From the NCBI GenBank assembly GCA_945901195.1, contig CAMDKB010000045.1, forward strand, positions 1-15,499: a stretch of DNA of 15,499 nucleotides, written 5' to 3'. The notes beneath the pieces are model-generated. The model was given only the letters and a program-made list of their open reading frames with translations, had not been told where the DNA came from and ran no database searches. Of the stretch, positions 6,969 through 14,305 are shown in pieces. Every line of letters starts with the position of its first letter. The stretch's first letter is position 1. The stretch comes from Rhizobium sp. Q54. Its GTDB lineage: Bacteria; Pseudomonadota; Alphaproteobacteria; Rhizobiales; Beijerinckiaceae. Both the position numbers and the translations under genes were made by a program.

Positions 6969-8929
6969 TGCATGCCCGCATACCACGAGCGGCCAGCCAC
7001 GCCATAATCCCGGATTTCCTGGTAATGCGCATTGGTGGTGTTCTCGGCCCGCGCGAAGACGGAGAGGTGATCGTTCAACTTATATGACGCCCGCAGATCA
7101 GCCTTGGCATAGGGCGCCATGAAAAGCCGATTGTAGGGAAAATCATTTACAGAATCTGTGCGCTTGCCAACGTATGTAACACGACCTTCAATTTCCAGAT
7201 TCCTGATAGCCCTATAAGTCGCCGATAGTGAAGCTGTGTCGCGCGGACGGCGCAGCAGCCAGCGATGATTAGTTTCATCAATGGCGTGCTGACGTGTGTA
7301 ACTGGCGCGCAGACGCCATTCATCCGGGACCACAATGATATCAGCAGATGCCTCCAGGCCGCTGACACGCGCACGTCCGACATTGACGTAAACACCAAAT
7401 GGAGGCGTCGCAATCGGGGCGAAATCAGTGAGATTGCGATAATGTGTATCGAATGCCGTCATCGACAGTTTAACTCGCCCATCGAACAGGCTTTGATCAA
7501 TGCCTGCGTCATAGCCAAAACTGTGTTCCGCCTGCAGCCCGGGTGCGCCGAAGATGCTGAACCGTTGATAAAGTGTGGGCGCCTTCGCGCCGGTGCCTGC
7601 GCTGGCGCGCAATTTGGTGCCGGTTTCCGCAATCGTATAGGCGAGCGTCGCGCGCCATGTGGGGAACACAGAAGTCCCACCAACGGCATCAACCCGGCCA
7701 CCTAACGAAAGACTCAACGGTCCCAGAGGCAATTGATGCAGGAGAAATAAGGAATTGGTGCGCTGAGTGCCCTTGAACCCGTTGGTGTTTGGCGCAGCCG
7801 GCATCAACCAGACTTCGTGATTTGACGCTTCTTCATATTCTGTGCGTGCGCCGAACGTTGTCCTACCAATCTTGCCAAGATTGAGATCCGCCTGATATTC
7901 CGCACCAACCCGTTGTGAGCGGAAGATCGCGTCGCAGGCGACCGGATTTCCAATCACGTCAAAACAATTCTCGAAACCGCGATTCAAACGATCCGTCATT
8001 GAACTGAAAATCGTCAGTGAGTGGCGCAATTGGCCGCCGAAACTCTCCGCAGAAATCTTTCCATAAGCTGTCGTCACAATCTGTTTCGATTTGTCGAAAT
8101 TGTTGTCGCGCGGCGAAAGGAATGCGCCGGGATTGTCGATATTCGCGAGGGTATGCGTGCGGCGAAAGCCAATATCGACCTCCATGTTCTCGCCAAAGCG
8201 ATGGGTGACGCGGGCGCTGCCGCCGATACGATCCGTGCTGTCATTTTCAAGCGGCGCGATCAGCGTCGATGTGATGCGACCGATGCGATATCCATAGCGC
8301 GAAAAACCGTCGGTATGCAGACCGCTGAGCGAGAGCGCCCAGGTGGTGTTTTCAGTCGCGCCGGAGGTGGCCAAGCGCGTTGAAATCGTGCCGTAACTGC
8401 CGCCCTCGACGGCGATCGTTGAACGAGGCGTACGTTCGCCCTTCCTGGTAATGATATTGATGACGCCACCCATGGCGTCAGAGCCATAGAGCGCCGATTG
8501 CGGCCCTCTCAACACTTCGATGCGTTCGATGTTATCAGGCGACAGGTTCGACATGTCGAATTCGCCCTTCGTGCCGGCTGCCTCGCCCACACGGATATTG
8601 TCGATCAGCACTAGAGTTTGCGAGCTGTCGGCCCCTCGCAGCCGGACATATGACAGGCCGCCTGGCCCGCCACTCTCGGTGATGTCGACGCCAGGCACCT
8701 GTCGCAGCACGTCCACCATGCTCTTTGAACCCCAGGCAACGATATCCCCGCTTTCCACAACGCTGACAGCACTGCCGATGCGCTGCAGATTTTCCGGTGT
8801 CCGGGTTGCAGTGACCACGATCTCGGGAAGCGCTTCTGGCGCAGATTGGGCGTTACATATTGCAGGGGAAACAATCGCCGCCAAAAAAACGGCGTGAAAA
8901 CGGGCGTTCGCCCGCAAGCAGTCAGACAT
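6956..8929 (-). CDS. btuB: TonB-dependent outer-membrane cobalamin receptor, 657 aa
   Basis: Outer-membrane beta-barrel that takes up vitamin B12 using TonB energy. Starting from the ATG at 8929, the N-terminus is a signal peptide (hydrophobic stretch about 11-24, cleavage near NAQS-A). A TonB box follows (EIVVTATRTPE, about 36-46), then the plug domain with GSAVSVVES, VLRQVPGVDI, RLRGADSSQTLVLIDN and IEVLRGPQSALYGSDAMGGV. The long barrel ends in the expected aromatic residue (QVTW). The same frame stays open to 9121, but those upstream residues are translated riboswitch. The true start is set by a GGAGG ribosome site 6 bases before the ATG. The cobalamin riboswitch directly upstream supports B12 over iron chelates. 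Confidence 0.92.
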   Translation of the reverse strand: MSDCLRANARFHAVFLAAIVSPAICNAQSAPEALPEIVVTATRTPENLQRIGSAVSVVESGDIVAWGSKSMVDVLRQVPGVDITESGGPGGLSYVRLRGADSSQTLVLIDNIRVGEAAGTKGEFDMSNLSPDNIERIEVLRGPQSALYGSDAMGGVINIITRKGERTPRSTIAVEGGSYGTISTRLATSGATENTTWALSLSGLHTDGFSRYGYRIGRITSTLIAPLENDSTDRIGGSARVTHRFGENMEVDIGFRRTHTLANIDNPGAFLSPRDNNFDKSKQIVTTAYGKISAESFGGQLRHSLTIFSSMTDRLNRGFENCFDVIGNPVACDAIFRSQRVGAEYQADLNLGKIGRTTFGARTEYEEASNHEVWLMPAAPNTNGFKGTQRTNSLFLLHQLPLGPLSLSLGGRVDAVGGTSVFPTWRATLAYTIAETGTKLRASAGTGAKAPTLYQRFSIFGAPGLQAEHSFGYDAGIDQSLFDGRVKLSMTAFDTHYRNLTDFAPIATPPFGVYVNVGRARVSGLEASADIIVVPDEWRLRASYTRQHAIDETNHRWLLRRPRDTASLSATYRAIRNLEIEGRVTYVGKRTDSVNDFPYNRLFMAPYAKADLRASYKLNDHLSVFARAENTTNAHYQEIRDYGVAGRSWYAGMQVTW

Positions 8930-8941
8930 CACAAACCTCCG

Positions 8942-8958
8942 GCCGCCCCGCCGGCGGC
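8942..8958 (-). promoter_or_regulatory. Expression-platform hairpin next to the btuB ribosome site
   Basis: On the minus strand GCCGCC, a GGCGG loop and GGCGGC form a strong 6-bp stem that ends one base before the GGAGG ribosome site (8936-8940). A competing pairing is also possible: CCGGCC just after the B12 box (8979-8984) with GGCCGG (8939-8944), which would cover the first two Gs of the ribosome site. These pairings exclude each other, and there is no U tract. This points to control of translation initiation rather than transcription termination. The sites are seen; which state is ON is inferred. Confidence 0.5.
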
Positions 8959-8973
8959 ATTTTGAGTCTTCGG

Positions 8974-9160
8974 ACGTTGGCCGGTCTCCTGGCTTGCGGG
9001 TCGTTGCAGATTTCACCCTTCCCGGAGAAACATTCTCCAGTGGCTTTCGCGAAACCTGCTCGCCGCTTACAGTTGCGGGGGCAGCTGCGGAATTGGGACG
9101 TCCTTGCGGAAATCCCTTCACCGCATTCCCGTTTCACCCCGATGTTCGGGGCACCAACGT
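8974..9160 (-). ncRNA. Cobalamin (AdoCbl-type) riboswitch
   Basis: Read on the minus strand the aptamer is bounded by a perfect 7-bp P1 stem, ACGTTGG (9154-9160) with CCAACGT (8974-8980). Consensus blocks appear in order: GGTGCCCC, then GGGAATGCGGTGAA, then the core GCAGCTGCCCCCGCAACTG (within 9058-9088), then GCCACTGG and CCGGGAAGG of the peripheral arm. The B12 box GCAAGCCAGGAGACCGGCC closes the order at 8979-8997. This spacing and order are diagnostic. The peripheral GCCACTG...GGGAAGG arm suggests the class that prefers adenosylcobalamin. In known cases ligand binding represses. It controls btuB and, through the operon, btuC, btuD and perhaps mmcB. Confidence 0.95.
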
Positions 9161-9170
9161 TGATCCCGAC

Positions 9171-9176
9171 CTTATA
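9171..9176 (-). promoter_or_regulatory. Candidate -10 box for the riboswitch-btuBCD transcript
   Basis: TATAAG on the minus strand lies about 11 bases before the riboswitch P1 stem, the right distance for a start site near 9164. A weak TTGCGC lies 15 bases further upstream, already inside the btuF coding region. The promoter therefore has to overlap the first codons of the divergent btuF. The motif match is modest. Confidence 0.35.
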
Positions 9177-9196
9177 GAGCGAGACATAGAGGCGCA

Positions 9197-10072
9197 ATGC
9201 GGATTCTGTGGAATTCCATCTGGAGACGCAAAACGGCGCTGCGATGTTGCGCTTTTACCCTGTGGACGATTTCTGCCGCTTCCGCGGCGCCTGTCGCCAC
9301 GACACCTCAACGCGTGGTGTCAGCGAACCTCTGCGCCGACCAGCTCGTTCTGGCCCTGGCCGATCCCGTGCAGATCGTATCGCTCGGCCCCTTCGCGCGT
9401 GATTCGTCGTTGTCGTACCTCTCAGATCAAGCCAATGCTTTTCCGTCGAGCCGCGGTAGCCTGGAGGAAATCATCGATCTCAAGGCTGATTTCGTGCTGC
9501 TCGGCAGTTTCGACAGCCGGTATGCGCGCGCCGCGCTAGACCGGCGCAAGATTTCCTACATGTTGCTCGAACCGTGGAACAATCTTGAACAAGGACGCCA
9601 GCAAATCCAAGATGTCGCCAGCAGCCTGGGCCACCGCGAGCGCGGGGATGCACTGATCGCGCAGATAGATGCAGGCATCATGCGATTGCAGCGACAGGCT
9701 GCTCTGCTGCCCGCCAAGGTCAACGCGCTTGTGCTCCACCGCCGGGGCTATGCCATGCATTCTGGCGTGACTGCGGAGTTGGCGGGGCTTGCCGGCTTTG
9801 GCAATGCGGCGGCGGCGCTGGGAATGACGAGCAGCGGACTGATACCGATGGAGCGGGTTGTCGCGCGTCCGCCCGATTACCTTATCGTCGCGCGTAACGT
9901 GCAGCAACCATCCGACCAGGGCGAGTCCGTGCTGGTGCACCCGGCTCTCATGCGGCTTTTCCCCGCCGAAAAGCGGCTGGTGATCCCCGACCGTCTCTCC
10001 ATTTGCGCTGGGCCCTCGACACCCGCGCTGATCGACAGGCTCATTGCGGAGACAGCAAAAACCATGCGCTGA
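9197..10072 (+). CDS. btuF: Cobalamin ABC transporter substrate-binding protein, 291 aa
   Basis: Periplasmic binding protein that would deliver B12 to BtuCD. The basic N-terminus followed by a hydrophobic segment and ASAAPVA indicates a signal peptide cleaved near residue 31. The mature part fits the Peripla_BP_2 (BtuF/FepB) family: RVVSANLCADQLVLALAD near the start, GSLEEIIDLKADFVLLG, a long connecting helix, and the C-terminal LSICAGPSTPALIDRL. A TAGAGG ribosome site lies 4 bases before the ATG. It is transcribed away from btuBCD and starts 36 bases from the riboswitch edge. Its own promoter must lie in riboswitch DNA, so the riboswitch cannot control it in cis in the usual way. The aminotransferase follows 79 bases later. 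Substrate is inferred from the adjacent btuBCD. Confidence 0.85.
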   Translation: MRILWNSIWRRKTALRCCAFTLWTISAASAAPVATTPQRVVSANLCADQLVLALADPVQIVSLGPFARDSSLSYLSDQANAFPSSRGSLEEIIDLKADFVLLGSFDSRYARAALDRRKISYMLLEPWNNLEQGRQQIQDVASSLGHRERGDALIAQIDAGIMRLQRQAALLPAKVNALVLHRRGYAMHSGVTAELAGLAGFGNAAAALGMTSSGLIPMERVVARPPDYLIVARNVQQPSDQGESVLVHPALMRLFPAEKRLVIPDRLSICAGPSTPALIDRLIAETAKTMR

Positions 10073-10151
10073 ACACGCCTCAGCTTGCTTGCTGCGAAGA
10101 TGGCAATATGCTGCCTCGATACACCTGCAGACCAGAGCGGCCCGCCTCGAC

Positions 10152-11300
10152 ATGAACCATCTCTACGCTGACCTCCCGAGCACCATTTTCGATGTCATGT
10201 CCAACCTGGCGCGCGATCTCAATGCGATCAACCTCGGGCAGGGATTTCCCGATGACCCCGGCCCGGAGGATGTGCGCCGCAAGGCCGCCGATGAAGTGCT
10301 AAACGGGTGGAATCAATATCCGCCCATGATGGGGCTGCCCGTCCTGCGGCAGGCCATCGCCAGCCATTTCGAACGCTTCCAGGGATTGAAGCTGGATCCG
10401 ATGACCGAGACGATGGTGACGTCGGGAGCAACGGAAGCTTTGGCAGATTCGCTGCTGGCGGTGATCGAGCCGGGCGATGAAGTCGTCCTGTTCCAGCCGA
10501 TGTACGACGCTTATCTTCCGCTCGTATTGCGCGCGGGCGGCGTGCCCAAATTCGTCAATCTGCGCCCGCCCCATTGGCAATTTACGCGCGAGGATCTGGC
10601 CAAGGCTTTCACGAGCAAGACGCGCGCCATCGTTTTCAACAATCCGCACAATCCATGCGGCGTGATCTATCCACGTGAACAGCTGGAATTGCTGGCCGAG
10701 TTCTGCGTCGCCCATAACGCCATCGCGATCTGCGACGAGGTGTGGGAACATCTGATCTTCGACAGCAAGAAACATATTTCCATGATGTCTCTCCCCGGCA
10801 TGCGTGACCGGACGATCAAGATCAGCTCCGCCGGCAAGATTTTCTCCCTTACGGGATGGAAGATCGGCCTTGTGATGGCCTCCCCCGGGGTCATGCGCGT
10901 TCTGGCAAAGGCGCATCAGTTCAACACGTTTACAACTGCGCCCAGTCTGCAAACCGCCGTTGCTCTCGGGCTTGGCAAGGAGGACAGCTATTTCATCCAG
11001 ATGCGCGCCAGTTTCCAACGCAGCCGCGACCGCTTCTGCGCGCGAATGAAAGAGCTGGGCTTTGCGGTCATGGACAGCGAGGCCACCTATTTTGTCACCG
11101 TCGACATCGCGCCGCTCGGCGAAAACGACGACGCGGCTTTTTGCCAGCGGCTTGTGCGGGAACACGGCGTCGCCGCCATTCCCGTTTCGGCCTTTTATGC
11201 GCAAGACGCGGTGAAGACAGTTGTGCGTTTCTGTTTCGCCAAGAAAGACGAAACAATCGATGCCGCGTTGACGCGTCTGGAAAAAGTCGTCAAGCGATAG
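10152..11300 (+). CDS. PLP-dependent class I/II aminotransferase, 382 aa
   Basis: Fold-type I aminotransferase that uses pyridoxal phosphate in the cytoplasm. The N-terminal INLGQGFPDDPGP, the FNNPHNPCG loop (Asn167), CDEVWEHL (Asp195, pyridine nitrogen contact), Schiff-base Lys229 in SSAGKIFSLTGWKIG and the substrate-carboxylate Arg359 (VVRFCFAKK) are all present. The pattern resembles the YbdL / kynurenine aminotransferase-like group, which acts on methionine, glutamine or aromatic amino acids; the actual substrate cannot be read from sequence. The frame is open back to 10044, but the ATG at 10152 places the family start (MNHLYADLPSTIFDVMS) correctly. Its ribosome site is weak. It lies between btuF and potF, 19 bases before the latter, so it is likely co-transcribed with potF. 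Confidence 0.88.
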   Translation: MNHLYADLPSTIFDVMSNLARDLNAINLGQGFPDDPGPEDVRRKAADEVLNGWNQYPPMMGLPVLRQAIASHFERFQGLKLDPMTETMVTSGATEALADSLLAVIEPGDEVVLFQPMYDAYLPLVLRAGGVPKFVNLRPPHWQFTREDLAKAFTSKTRAIVFNNPHNPCGVIYPREQLELLAEFCVAHNAIAICDEVWEHLIFDSKKHISMMSLPGMRDRTIKISSAGKIFSLTGWKIGLVMASPGVMRVLAKAHQFNTFTTAPSLQTAVALGLGKEDSYFIQMRASFQRSRDRFCARMKELGFAVMDSEATYFVTVDIAPLGENDDAAFCQRLVREHGVAAIPVSAFYAQDAVKTVVRFCFAKKDETIDAALTRLEKVVKR

Positions 11301-11319
11301 GCAGTGTGGAGTTAAAGCG

Positions 11320-12405
11320 ATGAGGACTTACGCACTCGCCGTTTTCATCTGGCTGGTGGGGCTGGGTGGCGCACAGACGCAACAAAAATTGCTCAACGTC
11401 TACAACTGGTCCGATTATATCGACACAAAACTGCTGGACAAATTCACGGAAGAGACGGGGATCAAGGTTGTTTACGACACCTATGATTCCAACGAGATTC
11501 TCGAAACCAAACTGCTCGCCGGCAACATTGGCTACGATATCGTGCTACCTTCCGGCAGTTTTTTGCAGCGCCAGATCAGGGCGGGTGTGTATCAGAAACT
11601 TGATCGATCCCGCCTGAAGAACGCAGGCAATATCTGGCCGGAAATCGACAAGCAGCTTGCGAGCTACGATCCTGGCAATCAATACGCTGTCAATTATATG
11701 TGGTTCACCACGGGTCTGGCCTATGACGAGCGCAAGATCGCGCCCATCACAGGGGGCAAGGCGCTGACGTCATGGGACATCCTGTTTCGCCCTGAGGAGC
11801 TGAAGAAATTTTCAGCCTGCGGCATCTATGTTCTCGATAGTCCCGAAGACCTTTTCGCCATCGCACTCAAATATCTTGGCGAAGACGCCGATACGCCAGA
11901 TCAGGCCAAGATCAACGCAGCGGCCGATCTTCTCGCGAAGATACGCCCGCTGGTGAAAAAGTTTCACTCCTCGGAATATATCAATGCACTAGCCGGTGGG
12001 GATATCTGCCTGGCCGTCGCTTGGGCAGGCGACGCCTACCAGGCGCGCAACCGCGCGCGGGAAGCGGGCAAGGGCATTGACATCAAATATGTGATCCCAG
12101 CCGAAGGCACGTTGATGTCGATGGACAATATCGCCATTCCCAAGGATGCCAAAAATGTCGATGCAGCCTATATGTTCATCGATTTCCTGCTGAGGCCGGA
12201 TGTCGCCGCGCAAAATACGCAGATCACCAATTTCGCCAACGGCGTCTTGCCCTCTCATCCATTGCTGCCAAAAGAAATTCTGGACGACAAATCCATCTAC
12301 CCCGACAGCGCAATGATGCAGCGCCTTTTTACAGTCAGACCGCGCGATCCCGCGACGCAACGGCTGGTGACGCGCGCCTGGACCCGTGTGAAGACGGGAC
12401 GCTGA
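11320..12405 (+). CDS. potF: Polyamine-binding periplasmic protein (PotF/PotD family), 361 aa
   Basis: Periplasmic binding protein for putrescine or spermidine. It has a short signal peptide (hydrophobic 5-17, cleavage near GGA-QTQ). NVYNWSDYID (27-35) opens the mature part with the Trp and Asp that cap the polyamine, followed by YDIVLPSG (72-79) and NYMWFTTGLAYDE. LAVAWAGDAYQA (231-242) supplies Trp235 and Asp238, and SMDNIAIPKDAKN carries a further ligand Asp269. Length suits PotF. A GGAG ribosome site precedes the ATG, 19 bases after the aminotransferase stop. No potGHI ATPase or permease genes accompany it: the next gene is dnaA in the opposite direction. It must use a transporter encoded elsewhere or act as a sensor protein. 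Confidence 0.9.
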   Translation: MRTYALAVFIWLVGLGGAQTQQKLLNVYNWSDYIDTKLLDKFTEETGIKVVYDTYDSNEILETKLLAGNIGYDIVLPSGSFLQRQIRAGVYQKLDRSRLKNAGNIWPEIDKQLASYDPGNQYAVNYMWFTTGLAYDERKIAPITGGKALTSWDILFRPEELKKFSACGIYVLDSPEDLFAIALKYLGEDADTPDQAKINAAADLLAKIRPLVKKFHSSEYINALAGGDICLAVAWAGDAYQARNRAREAGKGIDIKYVIPAEGTLMSMDNIAIPKDAKNVDAAYMFIDFLLRPDVAAQNTQITNFANGVLPSHPLLPKEILDDKSIYPDSAMMQRLFTVRPRDPATQRLVTRAWTRVKTGR

Positions 12406-12421
12406 GGATCGCAGGCAGGCA

Positions 12422-12461
12422 ATAGCCAACGCGATGCGCCAAGCCACATCGCCATTGCTAT
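12422..12461. terminator. Imperfect inverted repeat between potF and dnaA ends
   Basis: Two 15-base arms (12422-12436 and 12447-12461) match at 12 positions, with perfect GCGATG/CATCGC and ATAGC/GCTAT blocks around a 10-base loop. It fills the 55-base gap between the converging potF and dnaA genes, so it could end or stabilise transcripts from both sides. No U tract follows on either strand, so rho-independent termination is doubtful. Confidence 0.4.
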
Positions 12462-13999
12462 CAATCGTTCAATATCCGCTTGAGAAGTTCGAGTTCGTCC
12501 TTCAGCGAATTGTCTTCCTTGGAAAGGCGCTCGATCTTGCGCACCGCGTGCAGAACCGTCGTATGATCGCGCCCGCCGAACCGGCGGCCAATTTCAGGCA
12601 ATGACCGCAATGTCAGGATTTTCGCGAGATACATGGCGACCTGGCGCGGCCTTACGACGATAGCTGTACGTCGCGAAGAAAGGAGATCGGGCCTGGAAAC
12701 ATTGTAATGCGCGGATACGAGTTTCAGAATGTCCTCGATCTTAACACGTTTTGGTTCCTTTACGCGCACAAGATCGCGTATAGCTGCTTCGGCTGTTTCC
12801 ACGTTCAGGCGGGCGCCAGAAAATGTGGAGTGAGCGACGAGGCGATTGACCGCGCCTTCAATATCGCGCCCATTTGTCTGAATGACGCTGGCGACATAGG
12901 AGACAACGGCGGCAGGCACATCAAAGCCCGGCTGCGCTGCGTGAGCGGCAGCAACGCGATTTTCAACGATCTTGTGACGCAACTCCTCATCAAACGAACG
13001 GATTTCAATGCACAGACCGCCAGACAAGCGGGACCGCAATCTTTCATCGTGATTTTCGAGATCCGCGGGCGGCGAATCTGCGGCCACCACAACCTGCCTT
13101 CCAGCATCGAATAATGCATTCAATGTATGGCTGAATTCCTGTTGAACGGATTTGCCCTGCAGGAACTGGACATCATCTATGATCAAGAGATCGATACTGC
13201 GCAGTCGTTCCTTGAAGGCGATTGTTGTGTGATCTTTCAGCGAAGACACAAAGCCATACATAAATTTTTCGGCGGTCAGATAGACCACACGACGGCGCAA
13301 TTCGCCCGCCTTGTGGGCTATGGCCTGTAGCAGGTGCGTTTTTCCCAAACCAACAGCCGCATGAAAAAACAGCGGATTGAATGACGAACCGCCACTGCTG
13401 TTCCCGCCGCGCGCAACTTCCATGGCAGCGGCATGGGCAAGCTGATTGGACGCCCCGACAAGAAAGCTTGCGAACGTATAACGAGTATCGAGACTGGACC
13501 CCCCGACATCGGAAAATTTTGATTGCTGATGGTCAGCGAAGCCCGTTTTGTAAGGCGCTTCAAGGCCGCTGGCGAATGGGTTCGCGCGCTGCGCAACTGG
13601 TGTCTTTGCCTCAACCTGTGTTGCTGGACGCGCGGCAGCCGTCTCGACGTGTCCGGCAGAAGCCGCAGGGTGGTTTTCCAGACGCAGGGAATTTGCGCGC
13701 GCAGCCGTGCGCACGTTCACAGAGATCATCTTCAATTCGAGAAATTCTGACGCGAACACGGGCAATATCCGCTCCATGAACTGACTGGTAATCCAGCTCT
13801 TCAAAAATTTCGTCGGGACACTGCAATGCAGAACCCCGCCCTCAACATGATCCAGTTCGAGCCGGGCAAACCAGGAATTGTAAATGGCCTCACCAAATTC
13901 TGCCCGGATTCGTTGCATCGCCCTACGCCACGATTCGTCATGGTTCTCGTTGTGCATTTCATTGACCGCATAAGATTGTTTGCTGAGATCCTCGAGCAT
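12461..13999 (-). CDS. dnaA: Chromosomal replication initiator DnaA, 512 aa
   Basis: ATP-dependent initiator that binds DnaA boxes and opens the replication origin. Domain I is about residues 20-95 (SWRRAMQRIRAEFGEAIYNSWF). A variable linker follows to about 170, then the AAA+ domain. Walker A is AAVGLGKT (214-221), Walker B is LLIIDD (271-276), and the sensor/arginine-finger region is RLRSRLSGGL (320-329). Domain IV ends with the DnaA signature RSLPEIGRRFGGRDHTTVLHA (465-485). The first Walker A glycine (usually GGVGLGKT) is alanine. The frame can be opened further at a TTG (14059), but the ATG at 13999 has GAGG six bases upstream. The gene converges on potF, and rpsT lies upstream on the same strand beyond a 1.16-kb gap. 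Confidence 0.95.
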   Translation of the reverse strand: MLEDLSKQSYAVNEMHNENHDESWRRAMQRIRAEFGEAIYNSWFARLELDHVEGGVLHCSVPTKFLKSWITSQFMERILPVFASEFLELKMISVNVRTAARANSLRLENHPAASAGHVETAAARPATQVEAKTPVAQRANPFASGLEAPYKTGFADHQQSKFSDVGGSSLDTRYTFASFLVGASNQLAHAAAMEVARGGNSSGGSSFNPLFFHAAVGLGKTHLLQAIAHKAGELRRRVVYLTAEKFMYGFVSSLKDHTTIAFKERLRSIDLLIIDDVQFLQGKSVQQEFSHTLNALFDAGRQVVVAADSPPADLENHDERLRSRLSGGLCIEIRSFDEELRHKIVENRVAAAHAAQPGFDVPAAVVSYVASVIQTNGRDIEGAVNRLVAHSTFSGARLNVETAEAAIRDLVRVKEPKRVKIEDILKLVSAHYNVSRPDLLSSRRTAIVVRPRQVAMYLAKILTLRSLPEIGRRFGGRDHTTVLHAVRKIERLSKEDNSLKDELELLKRILND

Positions 14000-14151
14000 T
14001 TCGGCCTCACAGAACAGGATCCCGATGGCGCGGTTCTGTTGAACTGCACCTCGGCTCAAGAGCGAAGAAAAGGATTGTGTTTTCGGTAGGCTTACTTACA
14101 TCGATCCGCGTCGATACAGAGCGCATGTCCGCTCCGGCGAGCCCGCCGTTT

Positions 14152-14170
14152 GCCTTGTGTTCCACAAGGC
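14152..14170. repeat. Perfect hairpin upstream of dnaA
   Basis: GCCTTGTG, loop TTC, CACAAGGC: a perfect 8-bp stem about 150 bases upstream of the dnaA start. On the plus strand it is followed by CTTTTC, which gives weak terminator character in that direction. On the minus strand it would fold in a dnaA leader. It includes a TCCACA core resembling part of a DnaA box. Confidence 0.55.
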
Positions 14171-14290
14171 CTTTTCACTGAACAGTCGATGGTGTTTTTC
14201 TTCGATGCCGCCGCCATTTTAGTCAATACTCCACAGGTCAGCGCAAGCGCCGACTGTATAGGTCTTCCAATTCTGAGTCCTTATTGCTAA

Positions 14291-14305
14291 CCGGAGATGT
14301 TCCGG
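14291..14305. repeat. Small GC-rich inverted repeat upstream of dnaA
   Basis: CCGGA, a 5-base spacer GATGT and TCCGG form a short perfect inverted repeat in the dnaA-rpsT gap. It could be an operator or a weak leader hairpin. No regulator is recognised for it. Confidence 0.35.

Noticed and set aside
8930..9121. N-terminal extension of btuB to 9121
   Set aside because: The extension is translated riboswitch sequence, and the ATG at 8929 has GGAGG upstream and is followed by a signal peptide.
5117..10072. Iron-siderophore or haem uptake as the role of the ABC/TonB genes
   Set aside because: The protein families allow it, but a clear cobalamin riboswitch heads the receptor operon and no haem or siderophore genes are present.
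10299..11204. Minus-strand open frame (301 codons) opposite the aminotransferase
   Set aside because: It is antisense to a gene with all the PLP enzyme motifs and has no domain of its own.
14000..14059. Longer DnaA from a TTG at 14059
   Set aside because: The ATG at 13999 has a GAGG ribosome site at ideal distance, and the extra 20 residues do not look like DnaA domain I.
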